Source: Cristatella mucedo
Taxonomy: Eukaryota > Bryozoa > Phylactolaemata > Cristatellidae
Assembly (NCBI GenBank): GCA_009760855.2
Contig: WPIO01000010.1
Location: forward strand, 512,501-576,500
Length of the DNA stretch: 64,000 bases
Direction of reading: 5' to 3'
Positions 26,601-41,600 of this stretch are shown one piece after another. The position numbers and the translations under genes are program-made. Under the pieces are notes generated by a model that was given only the letters and a program-made list of their open reading frames with translations, was not told the origin of the DNA and did no database searches. Numbering within the stretch: position 1 is the first letter of the stretch; each line of letters begins with the position of its first letter.

Positions 26601-29600
26601 TTGCACTGTTTGTAAATCTATGGATCTACAACTGTAACTGAAAATATCCCCTTTATAAGACACAGCTAATCAGGACAACGGGTGGGTTTGCAGATATTCA
26701 AGCACTGTACCCAGGAACCGCTAACACGGCAGCAACAAAAAATTGAAATGGCGCTTTGCAATAAAAGTATTCCTCCCTCGGCACTTTTTTGAGCGCACCT
26801 AAGTGTCAGATTAAGAACTGCATAGGCTATACGTCGCCTTGACGACAATAAGTAGGTTCTTGCAGGATGTTTTCACTTGCCAGGATCTACAGCCTCTTGC
26901 TGATTTGATTGCCAAGCACAATCTAGGCTTTCACTTCTATGCGGATGACACTCAGTTGTACCATTGCTTTGATCCCTCCCAGCATTCGAGCACCTCAAAT
27001 TCTCTCAACTCACTAGCTGCATGCATTGCTGACATCCGCACATGGATGGCAGCACATTTTCTAAAACTAAACGATGATCAAACAAAAATTACTAGTTATG
27101 GGCAAAGCCAGTGTGAATCACAAATTGGAAAGGCTGACGCTCAAAATTGGCTCTGCCAGCATATCTCCCGTTGAATCGGCTCGAAATCTAGGTGTGATAT
27201 TCCAAAGCGACCTCTCGTTAGACGACCATATCAGCTCCACAGTCAAATCCGCCTATTTTCAGCTTCATAAAATTGTTAAAATTCGGGCTTGTTTAGATAA
27301 AGATACCACATCTAAGTTGGTCAATGCATTCGTGACATCCCATCTCGACTTCTGCAACTCACTGCTTACTGGCCTACCAGCATGTGCGATCAGGCGATTG
27401 CAGCTGGTGCAAAACTCTGCAGCTAGGCTTGTCTGTCGTGAGCGTCGCAGTTGCCACATGACTCCACTTCTCGCCGACCTGCACTGGCTACCAGTCAAGC
27501 AACGGATTGACTTCAAGGTTTTTTCGCTCACTTTTAGGTCCATTCATTCTATGGCTGCAGCCTATCTGTAAGATATACTACCCCATCAGGCCAAGCATCG
27601 TACCACCCGCTTTTCGGAATCCAACTGTCTAGAAATACCTCATACAAACCTTAAATCCTTTAGAGACCGTGCATTTAGTTCATATGCTCCCAAAGCTTGG
27701 AACTCCCTCCCGACCTGCGTCAGAACATCCCCTGACCTGACCACATTTAAAAAGAACCTAAAAACACACCTATTTAGGACAGCATTTATTGGGTCTCTGT
27801 GATTCGTCCTTGATGTGCTTATGCGTGCTGACACTGTGCATGCTGCCACTAACCACATTCGCATGCTGACCCTGTGCATGTCACCCCTAACCATATTATT
27901 CATTTCGTTTGTTTTTCAAGCATGATTTTACTTACCATTCAATTGCATTTCACGTTACAGCAAATGTAAAGCGCCTAGAGAGAGATTAAGTTCTCTGAGG
28001 GCGCTTTATCAAGTGAATTATTATAATTATTATTACAGTTTGAAAATGTATGGGATTTCGTGAGGCTCGAGCAGCACGACGGGCGAAGCGAAGCCTCTTA
28101 GGCGCCGCCGCTTGTGGCGAGTGCCATATGCCATAAGTGTCGGACGCCTTCGAAGGTTGGTTTTTAGCATTTGGGATTTGAATCGCAGCTCGGTACATTA
28201 ATGCAATTTAGCCTGCCTTACCTCAACACGCGGTCTATTAAACGAGTGACCGATGTACCACGCACATGCCGCTCTTATCTAAGCGGCTATAGTTCGTTCT
28301 AATGTTGCGCCCAAAATGCATAGGCGACCGTCACTATCCTGTACAGCTGCAACTACTCTGCTGTCACTAGCATGCGCAGTTCCACAGGTGCCCAATGATG
28401 GCGGTGAGCCATGCACTGTGCTTATGTCAGTGCTGTCACATGCAGCAGCCTAGACGCTGCCGGTTAGCAACGGTGAGGCACCAGGGAGAATGCTCGCCCG
28501 TGACGAGCGAGCGGTTCCTGTGCGTGGTGGCACACGATGGCCTCATGCGAATGAGACCATCTTGGCATGACCACTGTGCTGCACGCACGTCACAGCCGCT
28601 GATAGCTTGACTGGTGGATAAAAAGAGGATTACAGAAATCGAACAAAAATATAAATCCCGAAGACTAAGCAATAACAAGCCTGTCACTCGCGGCGCTGTG
28701 CACTGGTCGCAAGCGGTCTGCACTGCTGCTGCAAAAGAAAACTCACCTGGTTCTCCATGAGCCTCGGCCCTTGGAACGGGAAAGAATCGCTGCTGATAAC
28801 CCAGAGCTGGTCAACGTCGTCGCCCAGCGAGGCTGCGAGCAGCATTGTACCTGGGGAGGAGATGAGATGCAAAAAAAACGCATAGCGCAAGGCGATCGGT
28901 GCATGGCCATGCCCCGGCTAAAAGACGATGGCTGCAGCGCACGCTAGAGCCGCTTCGCGGAAGCTCGGATGTACCTCGGTGGTAGTACGCAGCGTGCACC
29001 CGGCTCGGCCGCTGCACGGTCGTGTTGGCCGAGAAACCAGGCGGAAGACGCACGTGCACCAAAGCAAGAGTAGACGGCCGGCCAGGGAGGTCGCTGAGAG
29101 GGCAAGTGGCGAAGTACATGCGCACACCTGCAAACAGGGCTCGACTAGCTGTGGGATCTGCCTCCGTGGCTCAGCGGAGGCGAGCACTCAAGCACTCAAG
29201 CTCAGCACTCAAGCTCGGAGCATGGTGCACTCGGAGCCTAGCCGGCCTTGGCTGATGTACAGTGGCGGCAATCAGCGGCGGCTCTGGCAGCAAGAGCGCG
29301 CGCAGTGAGCTGAATGAGCGGTACCTGTGTGCGATATTGCCACGAGGTGTATCTTGCTCGACTCGGCACAGCTTACCGCGGCTATGCACACTACAGGCTT
29401 GAAGATGCTCCTGTCCACGGTCCTAATAAAGAGAAAAGCGCATTCGTAGGACAGGCCATCAAAAACTTGGCCGGTGCCAGCATTCAACTTTCCCTAGTGT
29501 CGCCACATTGTCGACTCACTTTATAACAGCCGAACAATTGTTGGTAATCTGGTTCTCGGACATGCTTGCAACTCGACTAAACTCGGTTCCATTTCCGCCA

Positions 29601-32600
29601 AGATCAAATACCTGGAATGCGTAAACGTCAGATGAATGCGGAGGCAGGAGCCGGTCTTCGATGTACCCACACAATCATATGCATACACCTATACGCAGCC
29701 AGAAAAAAGGAATGCATACCTGAATGGATCCTCTTTCGGAGAGGGTATAGAGAATCCTTCGCCGCTCATCAATGCAGGTCTGGACAATCGGATCTGAAAA
29801 CACCATTCAAACGAGCTATAATACAAAAGGAGAGATATCCCCGAACAAGTTCAGAACGCCATACCAGGATAAGATAAGCAAAATGCAAGCAACAAAAACA
29901 CAAGCTGTTTTATAAGACACCTGCGAGCACAAAGAAACGATCTATCGGCGACATTCGCAAGCATTATAAAATCACATACAAGCAAATTAGTCAACAGGTA
30001 GCAAGGAGAACGCTAACTGCATGAAAAGCTACCGGTACCAAATATTTCGCAACAAAATTTAGCTCGTGCTGCATCCATCTTTCTAGCCATAAAAATATAG
30101 CAACTCGTCCAGCGTGATCAAGAACCAAGACAGGCAACCACTCATGTAAACCTTGCGTTAAATTCTATCTTTTCAACTTGATCAATGGCAAGATGGCACA
30201 CCTCATTTCAGAATTGGCCAGCAAATTTGTTATTGGAAAACTAGAATCGTCAATTAAATTTGATAGATCGAAATAAAGCTCTTACAACTACGAGGATAAC
30301 ATGTTTGCACAATCGGGACGGAAGCAGCAACGAATTGGTATGAATAATTTACATGTATGCACCGTCATAGTGCTAGAACAGGTCTCGAACAGAGCTAGCT
30401 GACAATGTCAATGATTAGGTAAGAATTACACCAATAATGGAGAAATAAAAAATTGCCAGCCTTTCTGACTTTGCTTAATAGACCTTGTGTCACAAATCTG
30501 CCAATGCAGCTAAGCATCCGGTTGCAGAAAATAAGCCTGTGGTTCTCCAATCAACATGCGCTGCCACTTTCAGTTCAGAAGCACGTGCTGATTGGGATGA
30601 AACACAATCCGTCAGATAATGGTAGCCTAACAGCTGGAGTAATGAATCAATGCAATCTATGCTGAATATGGGTCTGTCATTTACGTTTAAAAGTGCTTAC
30701 TGAAAACCCTGAATCTGGACCCTATGAGACGCCACAGGAAGTCGCTTGCTATAGCAGACAGGTAATTTTTTTAATGTTGATGTATACTACTGCCATATCA
30801 GCTAAGTCATGAATTGACAAATAAATCACGATCATGGCTATGTCTGCAAGCACTTGTCTAGCCCAAGTACCACCACTGCATTCGCACACACTATTCATAA
30901 ACATGTGCTTTGCTGGGCGGTCACTGGGCCATTGATAGTCACAGCCACACTTGAGTGGGCGACCTCAAAAACCAATTTATTTGTCAGCGAGTGCCTCAGA
31001 TCGTCAATATTCAATACATTGGAGGTTTCTACGACATATCTTATGGTTTAGACGTACCTGATGAAGCCAGCTCATCACTGCACCACGAGCAAAGTCTTTA
31101 CAGAATTGGAATCCTCGGGTTGGCACCCAACCAACCCATCAAAACCACGCCTCCCCATTGCGCATCAGTGTGTGAGCTTTTACCTAACCAGACGTTGTGG
31201 CTTGCTAGGTTTCAAAGGCATACCGAAGCTGATCACAAACACCCTCGCATCACTGCGCAAATCGATGAGCGTTTCGTTTAATGCATGACCCAGCATTTGG
31301 TTCTGGGATGCATTATTTCTAGTAGTCCTTGCGACAGACCCGACAGGCTCCCGTGTAAATCCTCAACACAATTTGTCTTTTACTAGAGCAAAAAAGAAAC
31401 TGCATAACATGAATAAATAAGACATCAATCGACCTATCCCTTCGTTGAATTCATTTCTATGAGTCATTACTTCGTCGAATATCTTCTGTATTGGGCGAGC
31501 CTAGGGTGTCTGACTTTGCAGCCTGTGCAACTGCATTTATGACACGAGCAATCCAACACAGGAAATGTACGGCCGACTTTTACTACAAGCATGTTAGGCT
31601 GGTGGCTACTGATGCTGATGGAATTTTGTCAAGCTACTCTTTACAAGTGCCATTTCCATTATTCGCGTTCACAATGGCAATTGGCTCAAAACACTTCCAA
31701 CACAAGAGGCCTAAACTATAGCAGCCACAACAAATGGAAACACGTTGTGTGCAAAGTCGTTTGAAATTATTATAGGAAAGGGGGGGTCAATCACCGAGTA
31801 AATGCATCCGAGTATACGCAAAGTGGCATTCACTGCTTACCTTCATCTCTCATTAAAAAGCTTGGCGTATAAGAGAAAAACGGAAATGAGCTGCCAGTTA
31901 GATTTATCTTTCTGCATTTGCGGCTAAACCAGCTGTCCTGAGCCTATTAAAATATAAACAAGAAAATTGTACTCCTGCCAACGCCTCATACATGGGTGAC
32001 CACTTGGAACAACCACATGACAACGAAAGTTCGGTATGCGCACACCAAAACAGGTCAACGACAATGGAAAGATGTGCCGAGCAAAAAATATAGCAGCAGA
32101 CAACTTCTTGCTTGGCACCATTACTATTGAGTCTACTGTGCCTGGAGAGTCCACGATGACCCATATATATCGACATGGAATCAAGCAGTGTTAGTCTGCC
32201 AGGTACAGCACGATCACAAAAACCAGAATTGGATCTTCGGTTTAACAGATAAAAGATGTATAACTGATTGCTCCACGGTACAAAATAACTGTTGTAGCGA
32301 CTTCTCTTTCAGATCGATCGGGTGGGGGAAGGTCGTAGCTCACTGCAGCACACGAAACCTAGATTGTATACTACAATGACATATAATGACATAATAACTA
32401 TAATTATAATGACACTAGCCGCCATAAATTTTGTTGCACCCTCAAAAAACTATGGCAGTCTGGTCGACTTCTGCTGAAGGCAGTTTTGAAATCTACAGAG
32501 TCCAGACGAGAGAAATTGATGCCCAAATAAACACAATAGTCCAACACTACCTCTTGATAGAAGATAAAAGAAATCATAACATTTAGTAACTACCAAAAAT

Positions 32601-35600
32601 GTACAGTAGTTCAAACTGCTATCGGCTGAGATACATCGACCATTCTCATAGAGCAAGTTCAGCAAAACTTATGGTCGTTAGTGTAGCCCGACGTAGTTGC
32701 TCGGACCGGTCTTTTCCAGCCGCTCATTACTACTGCACAGTATGGCTCACATGAAATAAATTCCTTTCGAACAGAAAACCACATTTCACGACAGGCGCCT
32801 CGCAGAGAATAAGCTGTTAACATGGAAAGCTGTCAACGGAAAAGTGGCCGTATTGGAGGCTACATCTCAGGGCTAGCGGTGTATACGACCTCAGGAATAC
32901 AGACTTGGGTAAGCCTTAGATACTACTGATCATAAAGTCCTTCTTGAGCGTCTTGCATCTTGCCTGGGCATCACTGGTACTGCACTGTAATTGCTCAGGT
33001 CCTATCTCAGTGAGAGACTCTGAAGTGTTGATGTGAATGGACAAAGATCCTCGAAAGAACAACTTATATATAGAGTACCTAAGGGATCTGTGTTCCGTCT
33101 AATTTTTTTAAGTTTATACTCTCCCGCCTGCCGATGTGATCGCCAAGCACGATCTCGACTTTCATTTCCATACAGATGACTCTCATTTGTACCTTTGCTT
33201 TTATCCCTCCCAGTCCTCGAGCATGTACAATTCTGTAAACCTCTTGCTGCATGTATTGATGAAATCAACAAATGGATGGCAGCAAACTTTATTAAACCAG
33301 ATGACGACAAAACCAGCTTACTAGTTACGCGAAAACCAAATGTAATCCAGATATTGGAAAACCTAACGCTCAAAATCGGCTCCACCAGCATACCTCCCGT
33401 TGAATCTGCACATAATCAAGGTGTAATCTTCCAATTAGACGACCACATCAGCTCCAGTCATGCCTGTCTTCTTTCAGCTGCACAAAATCGCTAAAATTCG
33501 GGCTTGCTTAGACAGGGATACTACATCGAAACTGGCTCATGCATTTGCGACATCCAGCCTACACTTCAGTAACTCACTGCTTGCTGGTCTAACGGCATGC
33601 ACAATCAGGCGATTAGTTGGTGCAAAACTCAGCAAGGCTCGGCTGTCGTGAGCATTGCAGTTGCTGCATCACACCACTTCTCTCCGTCCTGCACTGGCTC
33701 AAGCATCGACTGCAAGGTTCTGTCACTTAGTTTTAGGTCCCTTCATTCTCTGGCTCCAGCCTACCTATCAGAACTAATTCCCTGCCAGGCCAAGAATCGT
33801 ATAATCGGCAGTTGTGATTCGAATCGCTTAGCCATACCTCGTACGAAACTCAAAACTTATGGAGACCGTGCCTTTAGTTCCTATGCTCATAAAGAGAGGA
33901 ACTACCGACACACGTCACAACGCCCCCTGACATGACGACTTTAAAAAATAAAAAAGCTTAAAACATAGCTGTTTATTACAACATCTAGTGGGTCTTCGTG
34001 ATTTGACCTTCTTGTGCTTGCTTACACTGTGCCTGCTGCCTGTGGATGTTACAATCCATCATTTAGTAATGTTTTCTATACTATATCTGTAAAGTGCCAA
34101 GAAAGAGATTCAGTTCTCTGAGGGTGCTATACAAATGTATCATCATTATTACCCAGCTGGCCTGCCAGTTATTATCCGCAGTCCGTAAGTCCTTGATAAA
34201 GACAGACAATCACATACCGACCAATGTAAGCAGTGCTGTGCATCGGTGAATATAATTCTGCAGTCCTGTCGAAAGAGAGCCAATGGCCATAGTAAAGTTG
34301 CCTATTGCTTTGATGAGTAATGTAGGCATTCGAGTGCAAGCCTGTTCAGTCAAAACTTTACCAAGGGAAAGGAGTGCAAAATCTTGAACAGAAAGCTGCC
34401 TGCAGTCGACAGGCTCTCTCCCCAACATGATATTTTAGAAGACTCCCACATAACTCAGAGAACTGGTTATGCCTCTAGACACGGGTTGCAAGACTATTTA
34501 CACCAATTCCTGAGAAAAACGGGTCAACTCTCGAGAACAGAGAATGTTCTTTACTTGTAAAACTACGACACCCTTTTCGTAACCTACAACACTTAATAGA
34601 ATTCGACCAAAGGTTGAGCCAATATTTTTTCGCTGCTAAATAGGGAGGCTAACGGTGAATTCCTTGCATGTTACAAGTGCGTGCACAAGCATAACCCAAA
34701 ATTACCATACCTGATAAACAACTTCATATAAAAAGCCATCTTTTGCTCCCAAGAAAATTCGCCCCTGTTCGGTTCCCGTGACGTTCAGAAAATGTGCATT
34801 ATCACTTGGCAAGGAGTATAGAGGCTCGGGCAGCAGATGCATTTCGCCGGAAATGGGATCAGATCCACCTACAAGCGGTTAAACACAGATCAGGCAAATA
34901 GAACGAAAACTAGTAACGGCAGGGCTATTTGCATCTAATTACATAAGCTGATGCCCTCAATAACATTGCTGTCACCAAACATAGGAAGAGAACAAACTTT
35001 ACCACAGCTGCACAAATGTGGACTGCAACCAGTACATGGAAGCCAATGTTCAAAAGCAGCATCGAAGGCAACTTTTTCTCCTAAGGATGATAGTAAAGGT
35101 AGAATGGAAAGAGAAGGCAGCTCCTGTTGTCGCAGAGAGGTGCTCTAGCAGCTAGAAAAGCCATTGGCTTACATTCATTCCCACACACGTGCTTTGCCTT
35201 GGTGTCAGCGACAGATGCATGCAAGTAGGAAAAAAAGTCATGTCATCAGTCCAGCACAAAGCAAATCAGCAGCTCATGCAATCGTAGAAGATTAGACGTT
35301 TTAATATACCTAATCAAAAACTACTTTGCAGACACAAGTTTTACAAGAACCAGTCCTAACGCTTACTCTGGGAATTCGGGCTTGTGAAAGTAACACCCAG
35401 CAACACTATCTCCACCGGGGTAGTAAGACAAAGAAGATGGGAGATGTGAGGCTGGAATATGCCTGCAACGAACAAATTAAATACAGATGTATTCATGCCA
35501 ACAAATGCAGGTGCTACAAGTAATGCATGCACTGACAGGTCGTTTTGAATTAATGTTAAGCAGTGCACGCATGGCCCAGTAACCCCATACCAGGCTTTGG

Positions 35601-38600
35601 CTTTACCAGTCCAGCACACAGAATCGTCTCAGTAAGGCCGTCGAAGTATGCCAAATCTTCGCTGAAAGAACAAAGTTTCACACTAACATTAGCAAGCAGT
35701 TAGCAGCAGTCCACCATGGTTTAACGAAAACATTGAAAACACAATAGATGCATGAGCCCACCCAATAGCTAAGGGAGCCAATCGTTAGAGGACTTTCACA
35801 ACTATGCAAAGTCTGTATATGGGTTATTATGTCGCGTGTGAGAAATACTACGAACACACACACTCGAGTGCAAAAGTATCGGCAAACCTTTGCTTACAAT
35901 GATAAGTAGCTACTCGACCGTGAACCAGCAAACAGAAGCCATGACAGAGAGAAAGCTTTCCTAGATCCGATGTAGGATGAAGCTGAGCCTGTTCTGCAAG
36001 AGCCAATCTTTGTGGATGGGAGAAACCAACAGATGAGTGACCTCAGACTCAGTTGCCTCATCACACCACTTCTCGCCGACCTGCACACTGGCTCCCCGTC
36101 AAGCAACGCATCGACTTCAAGGTTTTGTCACTCAATTTCAGGTCACTCCATTCTTTGGCTCCAGCATACCTATCAGATCTACTCTCCCCCCCCCCAGGAT
36201 AAGCATCGTACCACTCACTTTTTGGAATCTCATTGTTTACCTCTACCCAGTACAAATCTCAAAACCTTTAGAGACCGTGCCTTTAGTTCGTATGCTACCA
36301 AAGCTTGGAACTCACTCCCGACTTTAGTCACGACATTTCCTGACTTGACCACATTTAAAAAGAAATTAAAAACACATATTCATCACAGCATTTAGTGGGT
36401 CCCTGTGATTCGTCCTTAATGTGCTTATGCATGCTGACAGTGTGCATGCTGCCACCAACCATACATGCTGACCCTGTGCCTGTCACCCCTAACCATGTTA
36501 TTCTTATTGTTTATTGAACTTACTACCATTAACCATTCGATCGTGCTTCCTTTGCCGCAAATATGAAGTGCCTAGAACGAGGCGAGTTCTCTGAGGGCGC
36601 TAAATCAAACGTATTATTATTATTATTACCTCACAAATGTTGCCTTACCGTCACAACACAAATAACTGCAGAAGCTAAAAAGCACATCTGTTCCTGATAG
36701 CATTTTCTGGGTCTCCATGAATTGCCATTTGTGCATTTATGTATGCTGCCGATGTGCATGTTATCACTAACCAATTGACATACTTCCATTACAGCATATG
36801 TCAAGTACCTAAAAAGAGATTTAGTTCTTGGGGAGCTATACAAATGTATTAATATTACTATTATAATTACCAGTTCGGCCCCATTTTTACTTTCCTTTCA
36901 CTGCCGTCTGCTTTGCCAGATTGCACGAAACGACTGCTTCGTCCACAGACACGACTTGGAGAGGGGAGTCAGCACTAGAACAGAATTTATAGTGAAAATA
37001 CTGATATATTTAGCTAGAGCAGAAGGACATGGCCTTCATGTGATCGCTTGCAAAGGGGTATATAAACATGTATGTACCTAAAATAACCTTGTTAAGCTCA
37101 TCGTCGGTACAAAACTTGGGCATAAAGGGAAAAAGTCAAAAAGTGTCATAGATTACGTCAGTGAGACCAAGTTGTGGAAAGTAACAAGACCGTAAAGTAA
37201 TGCTACTGACAAGTTCGAAGACCTAGATTCAAAATAAAAACCATTAAAACGAGTGATTCAGGGACAACAACTACTTTGAGCACATAACGCCTCATGAACG
37301 CTATCGGAAAGCCCGGAACGCTATCATATGCTCAGTAGCAAGGAATCCTAGCACCCTTCAATTGGTTCTGGGTGCTGGGTTTCTGAGAACCAGCGGTGGT
37401 GCTGTTGTTGTCCTCACCCACCGACCCTCTTGTCTTGGGTCGCTGTAGTAGTCCCACGCACAGGTGCTGGCTGCAAAAGCAGCTCACTAATAAATATCGC
37501 GATGTATTTTAGCCGGCAGATTCGCCAGACCATATATCAACATATTTCGGCAATTCTTAACGTCTATAGCATCAACCATTCTTTACAGCATACGTTAAGC
37601 AAGCACAAAGGGAAGTTCTCTGATGATGCTATATTAATGTATTATTATTATTATTATTACTATTATTAGAGTGCCAACAAATGCCAGACAGAATACAGCC
37701 AACTACTCCCTCTTCTTCAAGCTTTTCCATTGCCCCTGAGCAGGGCGCCTATAACCGTCTCACACAGTTCAAATGTATTCAGGCTGAACTTACAAAATAT
37801 TTCATCAAAATCCACTCAAGGAAGGCTTTGCAAGGCCCGTGTGCTCAAAAGAGGCTCTGAATTATCACAAAAAATCCCACAGCCACACGATGAAAGAGGC
37901 AACCGTGTGACCGATAGGCTCGAACCGAAAGGATAATGCAGGCATGTCCTTTTTGAAATAGCTCCTTGCATCTACAGGTAACAAGCCACACGGCATCCAG
38001 ACACGAGCATTAGGGCAGTCGTCACCGACACCTACTTCACCTTCAGCACGCTAGCCGACAAGCGGGAGCCTCGTAGGGAATGCTGCGGGGAACAAATGAA
38101 CAGTTGATGGCCGGCGATGCTGACAGAGAGAGCAGTGGCAGCGTGCACGTGTCGTATCTGCGCTCCCGAGCGCGGGAGAGCAGGCGCCACAGAGCAGCTC
38201 GACGACATGCGACTCAAGACAGGGTGGCACAAAAGAATGCCAAGTATGCTGCATGACCACTGCACGACTACACCCCTGAAACCTAAACAAACACTTTTGA
38301 TTGAAAATCCTAAAAAAAAACATAACCAATTAACAAAAACAAACAAATCTGTGTGCACTGTATACAAACGACACAAGGGGTCACGACCCGTGAATGCTAG
38401 GCATTCCACTATGGCACCTGAGCATCTTTTCCACTCAATGCACACAGGCAGTAGATTTTTAAACTGAGAGGAAATAGTTGGAGTTTAAACTGAGAGGAAA
38501 TAGTTGACAAACAGGAGCAAGCAATAACCAGAGTAACACGCCAGTACAGACCCATTCTCGTAGTTCCAGATAAATATGTCGCTGTCGATCGACAACCACG

Positions 38601-41600
38601 CCCTCGATATTTGAGTGAACAAACCCATCATGCAATTGCATTGCATGTCTGGGCAACATGTCAGGAAGTAGAACTCATAAGCCATAAAAACTGTAGGCAA
38701 GCATCGTCAACCTTAAAAGCAAAGGTAACCAGCACGAACAATAAAGAACCAGCCTTCAAGCTCACTATGTCGAAGCCCAAACGAATCTTGCCCACCCCAC
38801 GGTAAAATGCATGCGACATATGCAGCAACTCGGCATGACACTACACGGTGAGGTGGAAGTATGGCGGAAGGATACGTGCAAACTCTTCGACGAGCTCGTT
38901 GGGCAATGGCACCCTTTTGGCAGTGCTAAGCTCGGGTAGCAGCTGGACTCCGGCCCGGTCGTCGGCAGCCACGAAGCTCGGAGGATAATCGTGATCGTTG
39001 AGGCCGCTCTCGCCGGTTTGCCCTGCAACAACAATACAGCCTGGCACTAGCAACTCGTCTCGTGAATCGTCATCTGACACTCGCGCACGTGCACGCGCGC
39101 ACGCGCGCACACTCGGTATCGTATGCGGCAACTGACGCAGTCTTTGTTTTCCCTGGGGAAAACAAAGACTGCGTCATTCAACAACGACATCATTCAACAA
39201 CGTTTCAGCGCCCTTCACAAGCAATAATCAGCTGGACCAAACAGCATCAGTAGGCAGCAACTAGTCTGCTAATGCGCAACATCCGAGCTAGCAAGAATAC
39301 CTCCTAATAAGATCACCTCGCTAACGACAGAATCGCTAAAGATGTGTTTGCCCTAGTATAGGCTCACACACCATGCTGGTGCACCACTGTGGACCAGCAC
39401 TGGTGGACTTGAAAATTATGAACTTCACACCTCTGATTTATGCGATGAGGCACTCCGAGTCCTTTTGCTGCTCCAGTTTGTTTTGATACGCCTTTCCCTT
39501 TGCCCCAAGCAATTCTCTCTAGCCGGACATGCAGACAGCTAACCCATCCTCGCAAAGAATGGCAGAGGCCAAAGCCAGGCGCAGTCAATTATGCATAGCA
39601 GCAGCAGCGGACTGGCACGGAAACTAGATCACGACAAATGGGCTGCCGAGTTCCGGTTACCTACCAGCATCAACCCCCCCCCCCACCCATGTAGTCACAC
39701 AGAGGCAGAGAACACCAGCCGACGCTCTCTTTGGTGCTCGTCTAGTAAGAGCACTCGGATAAATTTTTCGAACAAATGCAGTAATAATTATGCAATAATG
39801 ACAGTTACTATACGACAGCCCAACATGCAAATATACTCCTCCCTAGATGTGTATAGCTTTAAACACATGTAGACATCCCTTCCTTCTCCTTAGTTTGCTG
39901 TTTGTGTCACCATTGGGCCCCCGTCAGCAAGTAAGCTTGTCTGAAGCAGCAGTGTGTGGGTCTAATTCTTTCCTAAGACTCCTAACGATCAATCAGAGCC
40001 TACTTTCCTCGATAGCAAGGGCAGCCTATTGGGTCACAGCTGGATTGCTTTCGGCACACCTATGATAATAATAATAATGCACTTGATAAAGCGCCCTCAG
40101 AGAACTCAATCTCTTCCTAGGCATGCGATTGAAACGTGGGTAATATCATGCTTGATTAACAACATGAACAACGTGGTTAGGGGTGACATGCACAGGGTCA
40201 GCATGCAGGTGTGGTTAGTGGCAGCATGCCCAGTGTCAGCACACATAGGCAGATGAAGGACAAATCCCAGGGACCCACTAAATGCTGTCCTAAATAGGTG
40301 TTTTTAAGTTCCCTTTAAATGTGGTCAAGTCAGGGGATGTTCTGACGTAAGTAGGGATGGAGTTCTAGGCTGTGGGAGCATACGAACTAAATGCACGGTC
40401 TCCAAAGGATTTAAGGTTTGTACGAAGTACTGGTAAACTGTTGGATTCCAAAAAGCGGGTGGTACGATGCTTGGCCTGGTGGGGGAGTATATCTGAGAGA
40501 TAGGCTAAAGCCAAAGAATGAAGTGACCTAAAAGTGAGTTACAAAACTTTGAAGTCAATCCGTTGCTTGCCTGGTAGCCAGTGCAGGTCGGCGAGAAGTG
40601 GAGTAATGTGGCAACTGCGACGTTCACGACAGACAAGCCTAGCTGCAGAGTATTGCACAAGCTGCAATCGCCTGATCGCACATGCTGGTAGGCCAGCAAG
40701 CAGTGAGTTACAGAAGTCAAGTCGGGATGTCACAAATGCATGGACCAACTTGGACGTGGTATCCTTATCTAAACAAGCCCGAATTTTAGCAATGTCATAT
40801 AGCTGAAAGTAGGCAGATTTGACTGTGGAGCTGATATGGTCGTCTAACAAGAGGTCGCTTTGGAATATGACACCTAGATTTCAAGCTGATTCAACAGGAG
40901 ATATGCTGGCAGAGCCAATTTTGAGCATCAGCCTTTCCAATTTCTGAATCACACTGGCTTTGCCCATAACTAGTAAGTTGGTTTTATCGTCGTTTAGTTT
41001 TAGAAAATTTGCTGCTATCCATGTGCGGATGTCATCAATACATGCAGCAAAGTTGGCGAGCCGCAATGGCTCACTAGGTAAGATGGTTGCCTTTCACGAC
41101 CTCGGCCCCAATGTCGTGGGTTCGAATCCTGTGGTGGGCGATCCTTTATCGCCACTGCAAGCAATGGTGATAGCTGTCAAGGCTCGTCTGTCCCTATACA
41201 AGAAGAGGCTGTTAAATCAGCCAGTATTTATTTATTTATTTATTTATTAAGTGAGTCGAGAGAATTCGAGGTGCTCGAAGGTTGGGAGGGATCAAAGCAA
41301 AGGTACAACTGAGTGTCATCCGCATAAGAGTGAAAGCCTAGGCCTAAACGGCCATGTACACGACATGCTCTGAGCTCCAATAAGTTGTGCAGGAGACAAA
41401 GCTGTGTGACACAATTAAGGCTTCGAAAGCGAATCATCCATGCCCAAGTTTCCCTTGATATCTCACGGGGCGGAGCTTGAAGGAAGCATGTAGGGAAGTC
41501 ATGCAGCTCCTTTGAACGTACTTAACTTCCATAAAGAGAAAAGCTAGGACCACATAAACCCGGCTCAAGGCAGGAGCTTGGTCAATAACTAAGGGGGAGT

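Noticed and set aside
31904-32184. 86-90-codon minus ORFs near NUP155 exon 7
   Set aside because: They are in other frames; the real exon 31841-31943 is in a third frame with good splice sites.
41058-41135. tRNA gene
   Set aside because: Only the internal promoter boxes look tRNA-like. The cloverleaf is poor and the sequence recurs as a SINE with a body and tail.
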